A program made the position numbers and the translations under genes. Shown here in pieces: positions 39,308 through 54,100 of a DNA stretch of 64,000 bases (position 1 is the first letter of the stretch; each line of letters begins with the position of its first letter). The notes below the pieces were generated by a model. The model saw only the letters and a program-made list of their open reading frames with translations. It was not told the origin of the DNA and did not search any database. The stretch covers positions 7,105,001-7,169,000 of the forward strand of contig JAILWY010000028.1 in assembly GCA_022113835.1 (NCBI GenBank), in the 5' to 3' direction. The stretch is from Atopsyche davidsoni (lineage: Eukaryota; Arthropoda; Insecta; Trichoptera; Hydrobiosidae).

Positions 39308-40369
39308 ACTTTTAATATACAAATATATATTTAAAAAACTTACTGATCTAAATAGCAATATTAAATGTAGGAATAAATTAAATCGCGAAGAGAAAGCATT
39401 CTGGGCTTAGTGGATGCGGCGTGTCAGTGCTCTGGAGAAGACAAAGAAAGAGAGAACAATTAACAGACATTTGTTCCGCAGTGCGTGAAAAGTAACTCTT
39501 ATCGCTTGTGTAGAAGTCGGCACAGAAGCCCCCGGGGAACACTGGTCGTTGATGCTACGTATCGCGATTGACACATTGTGGTTATTGTGGTCGTTTTAAG
39601 TCTTGTTTTTTTCCCACTCTCGGGGACGACTATTGAAAATTATGAGAAGTTACCGCCACCTGTTTCCGGCCAGTAACGATTGTCCATTATATCATATGCT
39701 TTTTTTTGTCTACCTTTTTTTTATGAATAATCGTGAAATCGTCGACTCAGCGGTAATACGGCAGAGTGAAGCCGAAGCCCTGCTCGCGCGGGGACCTCCA
39801 GAGTTAGGTCGGTCGGGTCCATAAATGAATCTTCGTGGTGGACGCACGGGCGGGATATCTACGTACATAGCACGCTTTACTCCTCGAATCCTCCTGTTTA
39901 TTTGTAAGCTTTCGCCTAAAATGTGGTATATGCGTAGATACGCTGTTTTTCACACAAATTTATAATACGAAAAGAATATATGTAACTACTTGTATGTGAT
40001 TGTTTTGTCTAATTTCCCTTCTCGGTTTTGTTGAAAATTTTGATTTAACTCGCATGTTATGTTTGTATACTGTCTTCTTTACCATTGTTTCATAATTAGA
40101 CTTGTTTGTGTGCGGTGCTCGGAGAACCGCACCGGCTCAAGGGAACAACCATAGTTTTATTTCACGCACTCCCGGATACCATGTCTGCAGAAGTTACATC
40201 AAAGCTTTTGCACTGATTGACTGCCTTTCAATTGACACTGTATATGCATAATCAATTTAATGTTAAAGTCAAATAATTTATAAGCAGGGAAAATGACTAG
40301 TGCCTGTTTTCGTCAAAATAATTTTTTAATAATTTTTTTTAGAAAAACTAAAACAGAAATGTAAATAAA
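38191..40369 (+). other. Probable long 3' UTR of the RNF gene
   Basis: No coding potential follows the TAG. The first AATAAA in a plausible context (AATGTAAATAAAG) is at 40364-40369. The extent is inferred, not shown. A CA/TACA/TA microsatellite lies at 39240-39304. Confidence 0.4.
39240..39304. repeat. Compound (CA)n(TACA)n(TA)n microsatellite
   Basis: CA repeats pass into TACA and then a long TA run. Confidence 0.9.
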
Positions 40370-41449
40370 GACTCGCTGATGTTCAAATGCGGAGAGGGCA
40401 AGCTGCCAGGAGAGTATGTGTGCAACACTGTGAGGTTACTGTATTAGACGCCGGGGCGCTGTTAGGTGCATTCATGCTCATGTTGGCTCTCAGCTAAATG
40501 TTATCGGCTGAGCTTTCTCCCACGGCTTTCCTCCTGACCGCACTCGTCGGATGTAGTAATACCATTTGTTAGGTAAAATAATTCTCTCGGTTGTTAAGCC
40601 AAATCCGAGCTCAAAAGTTTTGCTCCAGTTGTATTTTCAGGGAAAATTATTGTCATGATACACTGAATCTTGCACAATACTGAGAGTCTCATTGCATCCG
40701 CAATTCTCGCCAAACTTTCCAAACAAAAGAAATGTCGATAAGCGCTGGAAATTCTGGTGCAAGGATATAATATAAGCAAATGTTGAAGCAAAGCAAAGGT
40801 CTCTATGCATGGAGACATAGCGTGTGGATTCTCAGGCGTGATCATCTGGAATGTGTGAAAAGTATTTTTCAAATATTGGTTTATTTCTTCCCAAAAAGCG
40901 TGTAGTTCTCCAGATACATTTTTAACAATGATGTTTTATTACGTATGTTAGCATGTTTTAGTTTTTTTTTATTTTAGCACTACATTTGTTCTTGTAAATA
41001 TACTCTTGTGTTTTAATCTCTCTCTTCTTTTTTAAGTTTTGTTTGAACTACACACTATATATGGTAATATAAATATATTTCAGCCGGCACGTGTATTATC
41101 TACAAAGGAAAAAAACAAGCAATAATCTAACTCTAATTAGTAAAAATACTGTGGGCCTCCAAATTGAGTGCGGCTCAACTCCTTATTGGCCAAGTCTTGT
41201 TGACTAATCAATAGATAACACATTAGACATCCATGCTGGATTATTGTGTCAACAGTTGGTTTTTAGATACACAGTACACCCATGAAACGATGGGAAAGCC
41301 CCCTTGCATACATGTCTTGATATTTTACATTACCGAAATGCTTAATTTCATACTTTCAAAGATTAGTTACTGGCAAGTCATCAAATATTTAAATGGCACA
41401 GTGTATCAGCTTCACACGTGTACATGGCAATTTATATTCTCGCCAAGTC

Positions 41450-41520
41450 TCAAGGCTATGGATGAGTCACCGTGTTGCGATATCTAGGGGAGTGGGTTCA
41501 ATTCTGTCAGAAAGTTTTGA
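41450..41520 (+). repeat. tRNA-like repeat fragment
   Basis: GGCTATGGATGAGTCACCG followed about 30 bp later by GTGGGTTCAATTC, resembling A- and B-box spacing. Diverged. Confidence 0.35.
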
Positions 41521-42059
41521 TGCATTATATTATTCTCATCGTTTCATTGCCGCGCTTGGATGGAGACTATTAAACAAATCATAACCAAATAAACCAGAGT
41601 TTTTTGAAATACAAGCAACATCATTTATATGTAAGGTACAGTAAAAAAAGCTTTAATATATTGTAGATCGCTAGAACTTGTTGGATGATAAGTTAGTGAA
41701 ATCAGTGACAACCGTCACCGTTCCCTTGCTATTGTTTTATACAATCTCGTTACATTAATAGACGCGGTCGAAATTCAACAAAGAAATGCTTTAGACCTAA
41801 AGAGTCGAATCTTTATAAATTGTGGAGCCAATGGCAGAATGAGTTGCTAAATAAGGAGATACTTCGCATTGCAGCTCATGGAAAATGCTTTCACGGTGAG
41901 AGCAAACATTGATTACTTCAACTGTATTTTTACAAAAGTGATTGAAAATATTATTTTAACTTAGCGAGTTCTGCCAGTGCAGTATTTTTACTTGACAATC
42001 AAACAGTTAAGGTGTTTTTTTTCTTACAGTCAGATGTGTACAAAATTATAGTGTCACAA

Positions 42060-42245
42060 ATATTTTAAATAAAATACTTTGGTGATTTTTCCACATGTTA
42101 ATTTTTATTGGTGACTGGTTTCGTCAACCTTTTCATGTTGACGTTTGACGAAACCGCTCACCAATAAAAATGAACATGTGGAAAAATCACTGAAGTGTTT
42201 TATTTAAAATATTAAAATGGGATTTCGCCAAGTACTCTGTCGCAA
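42060..42245. repeat. Foldback repeat family, copy 10
   Basis: Compact copy: GTGATTTTTCCACATGTTAA and TGACTGGTTTCGTCAACC on the left, TTGACGAAACCGCTCACC and GAACATGTGGAAAAATCAC on the right, ending AAGTACTCTGTCGCAAA. Confidence 0.8.
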
Positions 42246-43216
42246 ATGACATTTTTTTTTGTAAGTGGTGATGAAGAGATCATATTCACAACTTAGTCCC
42301 ACCTTCGAAACATTCAATCAAAAGACCGTTAGCCAGATTACCTTTTATACGGATATTCCATAACTTGTGGTCTCGGTCGAGAGGGACTTCCCTGCGACAT
42401 AAAATCGCTGTATTTGTCGCTTGCTAAATAATAGTTTTGAGAGGAAATATAAATTGCATTCTGACTTCGGTGATTGGCAATCTCTTCTTTTGGGTGATAT
42501 CGTCAGCATTGAAAACCCACGTGTACCCTTTTGATTTTTTAAAAATTTCTTTCTTTTATCTGAATCTAAACACTGTGCAATAAAATGTACCACTTTTGTT
42601 ATAGTAAATGTTTATCACTTTTTTTATTAAAACATACTAAACTTACCGATAGACTGCAAAATATTCAAATAATATTTTTATAAACCTAATAAACTAAAAA
42701 TATTGCTTGTTCTTTCAAGGAGAGCATCTGTGATTTAAAAAAATACAAATAAACATTTTTTTTAAACGTTTCTTATTTTATTCGCTCTAGTTGAGTTTTT
42801 CGTTTTTATACTTATCTTTATCTCAAGACATAGCGATTATTGTTTGAATCAAATTACATTGAATGAAAAAAAAAACTGCGTGCAATTTTGACGAGAATGC
42901 AGTTTTTGGGCATGATGGCGAGTCTCATTGGCTAGGCGTCGGCCTCAATCTCGCCGGGAGTCTTATTGGAAAGTTACCAGGTCGCTTGTATTGTAAACAT
43001 AGTTGTGTCAGGCCAGATAGATAACCTATGCTGTTTTAATCGCATGTCCCTCTTTAAATAGTGCTGTCAGAGGTGGTAGTGACTTAGCCAGTGATGATAA
43101 AACTACATTCTCACAAGTGGAATTGAATATTTGTTCATGGGGAATTATGATTTTCTCGTCAGTGTTGATAATTGGCCAATGTTGCAACCTTTGACAGCGC
43201 TCATATATAATCAAAA

Positions 43217-43262
43217 CAATATATATATATACACATATATGTATATATATATATACATATGT
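43217..43262. repeat. TA/CA-rich microsatellite
   Basis: Runs of ATATAT interrupted by ACAT and GTAT words. Confidence 0.8.
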
Positions 43263-44462
43263 ATAATTTTATTTAAATGTATATTTAATATATACTGGTG
43301 ACATTGTTCATGTATGTAGTTTATTTTTTTATGAATTTTCATGTCTCTAAAAACTACTAATACATACTTGTTCGTTGACCCGGTTTTTTGGAAGGGTGGA
43401 GGGTATAGCTGTCACTTTATTTGACAATACTCATTTTGGATTTAGTTAAGGTGCATTTGGGCAGTCTCATTATGAGTCCTTGTTTGTGACAGTTTCAATG
43501 TGCGACTCAAACATGAAATCCTTGATCATCCAAACTAAGACGTGGATTTGTCTGATAAATTGAAAAACCAAATCAAACATTTTGTATAAAATATTTATTC
43601 TGAATTGAAAGTATCATTTGGTGATTTTTCAATAAAACCCAGTGCTTTTATTTCTTTATTTATGGATGTCTGCAGCAACCGTTGCAGTTGGAGCCGCAGT
43701 CACTGCTTGCGGTCATGGCTTGCTTTAATATCAGTTTTGATATTAAAGAATATCTGAATATCCATGTTTTTTTATTTCTAAGTAACAAAAATAAATTTAA
43801 GGGACATTTTTGTTCATTTACTTTTTTGATGATGTGAGTCCATTTTGAGTTGTCAAGTAGTGCGACAATGAAACCCTTCTCCTTTGTTGAACACCCGTCG
43901 ATTGAAATTTATCCAAGCCAAGTAGTCTTGCAGATCCTGATGCGTATTAAAAGTGCATAAATCCATGTCTCAGTTTGAATATAAATTATCAGCTATAGGC
44001 GTAAAAGAATTTAATGGAGCTGTATGATCGCGCATGTGGAAGTTGTTTGATTAATTCGTAATTTGGAAGCCAAATGAGGCACTACTGTTGTGTGTTGTAA
44101 GAATGAAACAATAAATAATTCAATCCCTGTCTGGATGCAAATAAAATGGAACCGCATTGCTAAGCGTGTTAGTGGTTTGACATTATTCCCAAGTATTAAT
44201 TAAAATAATACATGCAGTGCTTTGTTGCTTGATGACTCCTTTAAACTGAATGGATTTAAGCAATTTTAATGCGTCAGCTTTGGCAAGAATTTCATTTCAA
44301 AAAAATTATAGTATTAAAAAAATATATACACAGTAAAAATTTTAAGATCTCTGCTTGTTTGCATGGAAATTAATAATTAAATGGATAGCTTTTGTACACC
44401 AAATGTATTTTCAAATGTTCGAAAGTACGCTTTTCGTGATATTTATGCTTCCTATCTTGAAT

Positions 44463-44762
44463 GCACGGTGTGTTTCAAAATTCCAATATCAATCGGAGGC
44501 GGGAGAACTTGCCACCAGTTGGGCATTGACTCGAGGAAAGAGAAATGACTTGACTATCACGTGATAATTTTCATAGCTTAGCATTTTTAAGATAAAGTTT
44601 TTTCTATTAAATCACAGTTTACTTCCGTAACACTCATTGTGGAACTGTTAAGTTGTTTCTCTTCTCTGCGTTGATGTGGTCGAAAATCAATTATGTTTTA
44701 AAAGTTTATAGAATCGATGCTGAGTTCCTTTTTTTTGTGGTGAGTTTTGAAACACCGTGTAT
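44463..44762. mobile_element. Candidate short TIR element
   Basis: CACGGTGTGTTTCAAAA at the left is the near reverse complement of TTTTGAAACACCGTG at the right, 300 bp apart. No coding content; the target duplication is unclear. Confidence 0.45.
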
Positions 44763-47700
44763 AAGTGTAATGTACCTAACATCACATCTGTCCACCTTTC
44801 TTCACTGTTGATACTCTATTTTACAATGTTTTTGTTTATGGAACGTCTGCGGTTCCTGCTATTTTAGTGAGATGCTTAGGGTTCTTCATCAAATCTATTG
44901 TGTCTACATTATGAGAGGACTTTAGTGCAGATCAGGCTGTCAAAGACTGGCCACATTTACCAGTCTCAAAACAGGGGTGGGGCTGTTAACATTAAATACT
45001 TGAGGTGCACAGTTTACTTGCACCCGAGGGACTCTCGGTGACCTTGCAGTTCCGCTTGCCCCTCTTCATGGTATGCAGCAATCGCAGATTTCCAATCAGA
45101 ATCCCGCATCCTTCGAAGCATAGTCGTTGGAAGAGGGTCAGTCACAGTATGATCAACAGAACACTTTGCTGTCCGCACGCTTATTTGTCTTGTATCCATT
45201 TTAATAACTGCTGAAAAATCTTTTATGAAATCTGTTTTAAAATTTGTGGTCTAATTCTAAATAGATTTGAAAAAAAAAACAAATTATAACCACTAATTAA
45301 TAATTTAGAAAGTCGTTTTCTCCGATAATCAAATAAATATTTTATTAAATGTTCAAAATAACTCGTAAATAATAATAAAATAAAAGAATTTAAATTTTTA
45401 AAAGACATGTTAAAACATTGCCTATGGGTAATTTAAAAAGGTTGTTTGTGATGTTTCAACACTTTGAAACGTTGTTAAAAATATCATTTCATCAAACACA
45501 AACTTGCATCTCAAAACTACTTTTGTCCCCTGAAGGAAACCGTTCAATGGTGGTGAATTGCACAATTTATGATGGCACTGAACCAATAAAATATTTGCAT
45601 ATTTTATAGTTTTGTTTAATGCACTGTTACTAATTTACTTTATTGTTAAATTGTGTATCAAGCTTTTAGCTGCCAAAAGTTTAAGTCAACCCAGATTGAC
45701 GATTGGATCTATAGGGATGCTCGCTCATGTGAGCCCCTTCACAAGCGCAACTTTCAAATCCTCTTGTAAATTAAGGTATGGAGTTTTCTTAATGGGCCCT
45801 AAGTTTAAAGAAGCTGTTTCTCTTAAATATATTTGAAGCTAGTTTTGTCTTGTAAATTCGGTTCATTATTCATCATTAAAAATAATATGTAATTAAAGAG
45901 GTTTTACTGAACATTGTAAAATAGAGTATCAGTGATTGTTAACATTAATAAGTTTTCTCTAAAATATTACTCACTAGACCTGCAGCCGCACTGAAGCTGG
46001 AGGGTAAAGGCGCCGAGGTGGTGTCTGCAGACCAACTTTTACATCTGTCGCGTTGGGTACATCGTGATTGAGATTGCAGTGACCACTTGGGCTGTCACGT
46101 CTTCCGCTAGCAGTGCTACTGCAGGGTAGTTGCGATGAAATAGCATAGATTGGCATTTGGTAGAGAAGGGCGAGTGCGCCTCACCTGATATTCTTATAGG
46201 AGACAAGCAATACGAAAGTCTAGATTTAGTATAGAAGTAAACGTTTCCTTTTGTACAAAATATAACATTTCTAATAACTTTTGTGATCCGTGTAAGGCGT
46301 CGCAGCAGGGAATCGGAGCCTTATCCTTTCAAACTGTACAAAACCTCCTAAATGGTCAATCTCACCTTGCGCCTGAGCATAACTGACATTTAATTAGTAA
46401 GCTGAACACTTGACATATTTTCGTACAAAAAGTTTTTGGGTTTTATTTGACTTGTAAGTGTGTTTCAGCTTTTCATCGCAAACGGAAAAAGTTAAATTTA
46501 AAAAGTTAAGCCAAAAAAGATTAAATACCTCGTTTAAAAGCTTCATTATGATGATAAAAATATATGCGCACTGCCTGATTTCTATACATTTTCTTGTATC
46601 TCATTGTATTTTTGCACAGAAAAACAGCGGAAGTAGTCGACCTCTATTGATCGTTGTGCATTTTAAGCAATGAGTTAGAGAAAATAATGTTCCTATTGAG
46701 CTTGAACAAGTGCTGCGAGTGGGTCTGTTTCACCATATTCAATAACAAGCGTGGACATGGGATGCATGTATTACTTGTCTTGTGAAGTGATTTTTCTAAA
46801 CAAGCTGTTACCAAAATAAAAAAAAACATCCGCTCCTGATATTTTAAATAATTTTGTTTTCATATCATACCTTCATACATTTGTGAGGAATAAAAATTTA
46901 GTTCATACTTTAATTCAAAGGTTTATATATATTGCCCTTAATTCTCGTATATTGCGACAAGTAATCAGTTAAAAGAAAATGTGTGTTAATATTTTTCTAT
47001 GGCCATAGAGGTCTAATACATCTGCGGTCATAACTCACGAAATGAGTATGTGACTAAATTAAATTTAAAATATAATATTGAAGGCTCAGGGGTTCCCAGT
47101 TGCGGAGGTGTGGTGCGAGTGTGGCCGCAGTGTTGTTTGGTTTGATGGAAGCGTTACGGTATGGAGTCGTTTGAGCCCCTTCATCTCCCATTCCCTTAGC
47201 GACGTCAGCCTGCTCGCTGCATATATACATATGGTAATTTAGCTTTATTTTTTTATTAGTACGTAAGTGGAATCAACTTTTGCTTGGGTAAAGCCTTTTT
47301 GGTGTCATAGTCTAACGATTGGAATAGTTATTTTTTAAGAATATGTAAAGATGGTCGCGCACTCGATGAAAACGAGAGTGCTCGATCTTGCTAACCGGCT
47401 GAGTCACCGGATCGACATATTTGATGTGTCAATACATACTTTAGTCTTTGAAGTGAGAAATTGGAAATATGTATAAATCTAAACAAAAACCATAGCTCAA
47501 ATGACTACAATTCTCACTTGAATAGAGCAAATTCTTCTAACTGATTTATATGAATGTCCTTACACGGTTCAGTAGTCTTTCATATCATTTGGTTTTATTT
47601 AAATTTATAAAATGGAGAACTGAAAACTAAATACCTCTTTATTTGTTTACATTTTGAGCCTTTTTGTTGACCGTTGTCACTTATTTTTTGTTTAGCCACA

Positions 47701-49483
47701 TCAAAGTTGGATTATTTATGGTATTGGAGCGGTTCTCGTGAAGTGAGACTTAATTAAAACATTGGTTGGGTTGACGCAAAAAAAAAATAGATCAATTAAC
47801 AGCGATTGTGAACTATACTTATGAAAATAGTTTTCACATAGTATATAAATACATTTTCAGAAAGTGAAGCGTGTAAGGAATGCACTGTTTATAAAATCAC
47901 ATCGGATAACAACTATGAATTTGCTTGGTTTATGTGACGAGTGCGTGTTCCTCGTTCCGACCTCATGAGAGTCTGTTAGTTTTCATGTAAATAAATTGGG
48001 ATTACATTGTAATTTGGTGACGATTTTCTTGTTTCTGCATTGTATTGCGCCCTGGAAGTATGCCTGGTGACATTTCTATAATCGTAGCATGAGTAAAGCC
48101 GAGCAGCCCCGTCAGCCTTATGCGAGAGCAAGCTCGTACACTGCCAGTGAAAGCCATTCTCAAAGTGTGAGCGATGTCTTTATTCATTAGTTGATGAATG
48201 GCGTGAAAAAGTTTTGGAATAATAAAAAAAGAGACATCTTAAATTCCCTACTCAAAAATGAAATACTTGAAGTCCTACTATAATGTTTATTATGTACATC
48301 TTGTTAAATATTGACCTGATCAGTTGATGCGAGTAAGTTTACTACTAGAGAGTACCGTTTTATGCATCAGTTGATTCTGCAACATGTAGCAGATTATTGT
48401 TGGCTTGTGACGTTTCAGTATTCTTTCACAGCGTATTCAGTGAAAGGCTTTGCTCAATCTTGTTAAGTTTTTTAGTTTCTTAAGTGCGATTCAAAAACCT
48501 CGCTCTTTGAAATCATTAAAAACATTATATTGCATTAAATAAAAATAAAAATGTATATTTTCATGGATCAACTTTGGCACCCTGTGACTTGTGAGACGTG
48601 TGCGCATTGTTCATGATTGCTTCAGCGTCCTAGTATTGTCACCAGGCAGGGTAGTCTCCTTCACCATTTGTCTATTTTTGTATGTGTAAATACAATTTTA
48701 ATATTGGGACGTATGTCTGGGTTGCGGGTTGTGTGCGTAGTGCGTGTCTGCTTCTGTGTGTGTGTGCATGGCGGCCGCTTTGAATTTAAGCGCCATCTTG
48801 CGAGCTTGGCCACTCGTCTTCCAAGCTGGTGGTTTGCCCGACATGACAGCCTCAACTTATTCACGATTGGTCAGACTAATAACAACTAAATTAAATCTCC
48901 CGTTAACCATCCCAACGTTAATGTAAGGTTGATTAACAGGTAGTTTAAATTGTTATTAGTAAAGGTTTGATGTTACTAAGCTCGTATAACCCGAATATTA
49001 AATAGGAATTTCGTATGTTGCTCCAAGTTTTATTTTATTTCTGAAAAAAATATATATTGCTCAGTTTTTAAGCTCTATGAAAACTAAACTCTGCTATAGA
49101 ACTTTATTTTGTGGTGACGATACGTAGATTCTGTTTTAAGGGTGAGTCATAAGCTTAGAAACACCATGCATAGTAATTTTTTCTTTTGATGAGCTGGGAC
49201 GCCGGGAGAGATGAATTCAAAGATCGAATAGCCGAGGAAGATTCAGTTTGATAATCTGATTGCATAACGCGCATCTAAAGGTAATGCGTCGGAGTGTGTC
49301 CTATAAAGTTTTTCATGGGATAACATCAACATTTTTTTGGCTTTTCTTGTTTCACCGATTGACTTTTCTATCCTTATATTACAATATTTTACAATTCATA
49401 TCTCCTGGCATCTTAACTCTTTTGACACATAAATGTAAGTTAAAAATAACACCTGCTGACCAGTTGAGAACCATTCTCTTTAT

Positions 49484-49538
49484 ATATAAATATATATGTG
49501 TATATATATTATATATAGTATATATATATATATTCACA
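49484..49538. repeat. (TA)n microsatellite
   Basis: TA runs with GTG and short interruptions. Confidence 0.8.
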
Positions 49539-51065
49539 ATGATTAAATATAAAAATGTTACTGGTTTGTTGTCTTTGGTTTGGTGAGTGTTCACTGTTTT
49601 TGCACAAGCAGTGCTATTTTTTCTATACTAAATGTAAAATGTTATTATAATTAAGCCTTTTACTATTAGTTTTTTAACAACCTGTGATTTTTTCTAACTT
49701 GCTTTTTATTTGGTATCACGGGAGATTACAAAGAATGCAGTCTTCAAATTGAGATCATTGATTCTTTTTCATGTTGCAGCCCGATGGCCTAGTGGGGAAA
49801 CTGATTTGTTGTAAAAAGTAATAAAAGTCAGGTTAGATACTAAATCCCGAGCAGCGATATTATACCCCAAGTTATTAAAGAATTAGAATCAAGTAATTCA
49901 TTTGATTATACCACATGCCATGAAGATGTATAGATTTTAGTTATGGGCATAACCGACCATTTAAAAAAATGAATATATTTTATTGAAATGGTGAAAAAAA
50001 TCTATTGAGTGAGGCTAAAAATGAATAAAAAAGTAATGATATTCAATTATGCCCATTGCTAATTATTAAGCTGTTTATCAGGCATGCACTGATTGTAAAA
50101 AGCGTGTGGACTTGCAGCCCTTTTCACGCAAATCATGCACAGTGACTAGATGTGGAGTGGCAGGTCGAGCGAACCCGAGCAACAGACCAGTGCCAACGAT
50201 GATATGTTGGCGTATTTTCCATTGTAATGTTTAAAATATGTTATGATATGTTGTGTTTTTGGTGAATAATTTTTTTCTCATGTAAAATATATGGAGTTAG
50301 AACTATTTGATTTTGATTATTTTTTATAAACAAATGCTTTCCCTCGCACGTGTGGAGGTGGCAACAGTGGCGTGCAAGTACTAGAGTCGTACACCTTGAA
50401 CAGGCATCTCTGTCCCTGTACGCCTACACAAAAGTTTTTTTTATTTAAGAGTTTTTGATTTTCATGTTTTATAATATTGCAATCTCATTTAATTTTTATT
50501 ATATAAAACACAAAATAAGAAGTTTAGAGAGAATGCCGCAAGCGAGACACTGCAGTCGATAAACTATAAACAGACAACCAATGGCGATGAAGATATTTAT
50601 TCTGCACCAACAGAAGATATTCAGTGCAATGTTTTTTAATTAGGCGGCACCGATGGATCAAGGGGATACTTCCTGTAATGGAATTAGTTGGCTTAACCTC
50701 TCCAATTGGTCTGTCAGTGAATCAACTCTACATCTGGCAAAATGATTAAATAGTAATAAAATATTCATAGAGTGAAAAGAGTTCAGGTCTGTAATAGATT
50801 GTTTATTATTTTTCTAAAATGATTTCTTACATCCTGTGATGGCGCTCTGTGTTTCTGGGCTTCAACTTGCTACTTCTATTGCTGAAAAAATGAACCTAAG
50901 TTTCCTCGATTTGTGAAATTATTGGTTACTAAGGTAAGGGTGATTAGTGCGATATGACAAGGCTAGTGATTGATGATCTCAGAGTTAAGCATCGATCAGT
51001 CAGCTGAAAACTGCCAACCACAATACTAAAAGGATTTAGTTTTATCGGTCTAGTTCAATTAATTA

Positions 51066-51071
51066 TTTATT
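51066..51071 (-). terminator. Poly(A) signal of NOP53
   Basis: TTTATT on + is AATAAA on -, about 100 nt beyond the NOP53 stop. Confidence 0.65.
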
Positions 51072-51171
51072 ACTAATAGCACCTACTCAGAATGAGAGTA
51101 GCAGATCGAAAAGCTTGCAAGACGATCAAAATCATCATGATAATCTGAGTTGATAGGGGTCTTGTTGCTGC

Positions 51172-54100
51172 CTATGACCTGGCAGTCCTACGATGGCTGG
51201 GCTTGATGGGAGTTTCTGTGTTCTCCCACGGTAGGCGGTGGGAAGCCAACGTGTAGCGCTTCTTCTTGGCTTTCTTTAAGACCTTGGGCACGGATATGGG
51301 GGCGATACCACGGCGCTGTAAAGAAGTCAACTGCTCCATCAGACCTCCCCCTGGAAAGAACGATCAGATTATTGCATTTAAGGCATTCCAAACTTGCACT
51401 GAACATTGTTTGGCAAGGCTAGGTAACCCTATACAACTATCAAAAAGTTTATGAAATAATAAAAGTATATTCAGAAATAAGAAATACAACATTAGTGTTT
51501 GCAACACAATTCAATTTGTAATACTTCATACTTAAACAACAAATATAAATAGCCAACTGGGATGTCAGTGTATTTATTTGATAATCAATCGAGATATTTG
51601 ATTCTCGGGGAACAGTTGATTCAAGGATATCCAAAAATGGAATAAATAAAAAGTCCAATAATAAAATATAGTGTTACTTATAAAGACAGTGATAAAACTG
51701 AGAATTGTATCATGATATACACTTAGACATTCCCCGTAGCAGTGTACCTTGGGGTGCGAGGCTACGCAAGTTGCCTGAGAGTTGGGATATGTCGCTGTAG
51801 ACAGGTGCAGGTTCCCGGAAAGGTCGTGAGTTCAAACGTGGCAGGGGAGGGCACTCTGCACGTCTCGTTATGCGCGCTGCTCGTTCTAGTCCAAGAGTTT
51901 CTTCGCGCAAGCTGACTTCCTTCTGCAAGAACCGCAGCCTGAAAAGTAGTAAACGTTTAAAATAAATTAAATGAGTTTACCACCATCTGCACAGTTAAAT
52001 GTGCTCTCAGAGCAGTATTAACATGTTTGCTGGCCGACAAGTGGAGTAACAATTTTTTCAATTCTGTTCCGTCTTCAGGTTCAGAAGGAAATTAAAAGCC
52101 TCCAAGAAAAAAGCAGTGAACTATCTGTATACCGCAGACGGCTGGAGATACACCAAGTTAGACGTAGCGTGCAATGCCTCTGCTTGCTCAACTGCCTCAT
52201 CTCGTGCACCTTCCAACTATCACGTAGCAGTAAAAGTTTTTGCTTGCATTACGAGAGCTTGGAACTTCCCTGCTTTTAGAGTAAACATTAAGAAAAATCA
52301 AGATGCTAAGGATGAAAATTGACTCTCAGAAAAGTGGTGATTGGTGGTTTAAATTGTACTTTGGCGTGCTGACCACTGATAAATAGGACAGACTTTTGTA
52401 TTCCAATGTCTCATCTTGCATCTTGGGTATCACAAACCCAGCATTATGCAAAACACTATGAAGCTAGACTAGATCATCTTTGAGAGGTGAAATGTTTGTA
52501 GAGTACTGACTTGTAGATGTCCGAGTGCTTCTTCTTCTCAACAGCATCATGACGGGCAGTGGCGCGCACCAGGTTGTGCTCCTTGATGTGTCGCTTAGTT
52601 CGCAGGTCCTTCTTCCGATTCTGAACAGGGGGGTTCACAGCTCGGTACTCCTCTCCATCAGATTGTTCTTCCGGCACCTCCAGCTCCGCAAGACCCTGCT
52701 GCATCTCCGCCATTGCTTCTTTCTAGAATTTAAACATAAAACATTACTTAAATAATTCATATAAAACCATGGAATGAGAATTATCACATAAAGTTATTAA
52801 AATCACTAAACATTCTAGTGAGTAGCGAGCTTGTTTTGACGTTTTCCTGTTGATATGATAAATGCCAGCGTATCAACAGGCGAGTAGGGTTTGTTTGTTT
52901 TTTTTTTGCATGTTTTTATATAAAAAGGATATTTAGGATATGTTAACTATATAGTTAACATCTCCTAAATCATAAGCCAACTCACATTTTTCTGCGCGAG
53001 TGTAACTTTTCTGAACATTCCGGCGGTGACTCGCTGCAAATGCTTTTCTTCCTTAATGATCTTGGTCTCTTCGTTCACCACGCTCTGCAGCAGATCCTGG
53101 TGGTCCTTAAAGGTGGGATTGTAGGAGGCGCCGGGGTGTGGTGCGGGGATGGCAGCTACCCGAGCTGTGCGGCGCGTCGGCCGCTTAGGCTTGCTGACTA
53201 GCCGGTTACTGTTTACCGTGTCCAGAGTAAGCCACTCGCTCTTTGGATACTTCACCTCTGGAGTTATTGCTAGAAATTTTATTTGTTTTTAGATTGGCAA
53301 AAGCAGTATAAACAATCAGAGAGACATGAAAAAAAAGAGAGGAATGTAAGAATTACTAATTTATTGAAAGCATTTATAGCACTGGAGCTGAAATGTAGGA
53401 ACATTTGTTCGAATTTGACGAGACTTAGAGCACTAAAGAAAAGATGTTCATTAACAACGGTCATCAAAACCTACAAACTCATCTGTCCATTATTTATTAA
53501 GCATAAAAATGATACAAAAAAATGATATAATTTTAAAGTTATTATTACTAATATGATTAGGCACATTAGTTCATACGTAGAAGATGCTTTAAAGAAACTC
53601 TCAGAAAAATATCATCGTGATTTGTGAGGGATTTGAACCCACATCCCCTGGCTTACATGGCCGGTGTACTAATGAATCACTTCCGTTTATCGAGAATTTT
53701 TAACAATCATACTCTACATATGAACCAATGTGCCCGGGCCAACCAATATTTAGTGGTTTGCAAGCACTGGACTTTTTGGACAAAGTAACAAGTGAAGCGA
53801 TTCACATACCTTTAAAGTTATTATTAATGCATACTTACGTTCAACTCCCCACAGATCCTTGAAATTGCAGCGGGAGTCCTTGAGGTCCTGTCTTCGGCGA
53901 CGAGCTATGTCTCTATTTTTAGTAGCTACCTCGAGTTTACGGCGATAAACTCCCTTGGCCACCTTCTTTTGCTCAGTTTTCTTACTGAGGGTGGTTGGCT
54001 TAACATTGTTGCGGGGGCCACTTGGCAGGGGTACCTGAAAATACAGCATGCCCTTCCCTTATGGGTCTGTTGTTTTTGTCTCCGCAGTGCTCACCAGGGA

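Larger units (their letters stand above)
40370..51065. other. Intergenic stretch, repeats only
   Basis: No gene recognised in about 10.7 kb. It holds foldback copy 10, a TIR element at 44463-44762, SINE-like pieces (41450-41520, perhaps 42915-42985), TA tracts at 43217-43262 and 49484-49538, and an 11-bp hairpin near 43722-43748. Open frames are short and without known domains. Confidence 0.5.

Noticed and set aside
45014..45199. Minus frame with RDSDWKSAIAAYHEE, loosely like a copia polyprotein segment
   Set aside because: The resemblance is one short stretch without a second motif in order.
38191..51065. Search for CRISPR-like arrays or an operon in the gene-poor region
   Set aside because: No regularly spaced direct repeats or close-packed frames, and the genome is eukaryotic.
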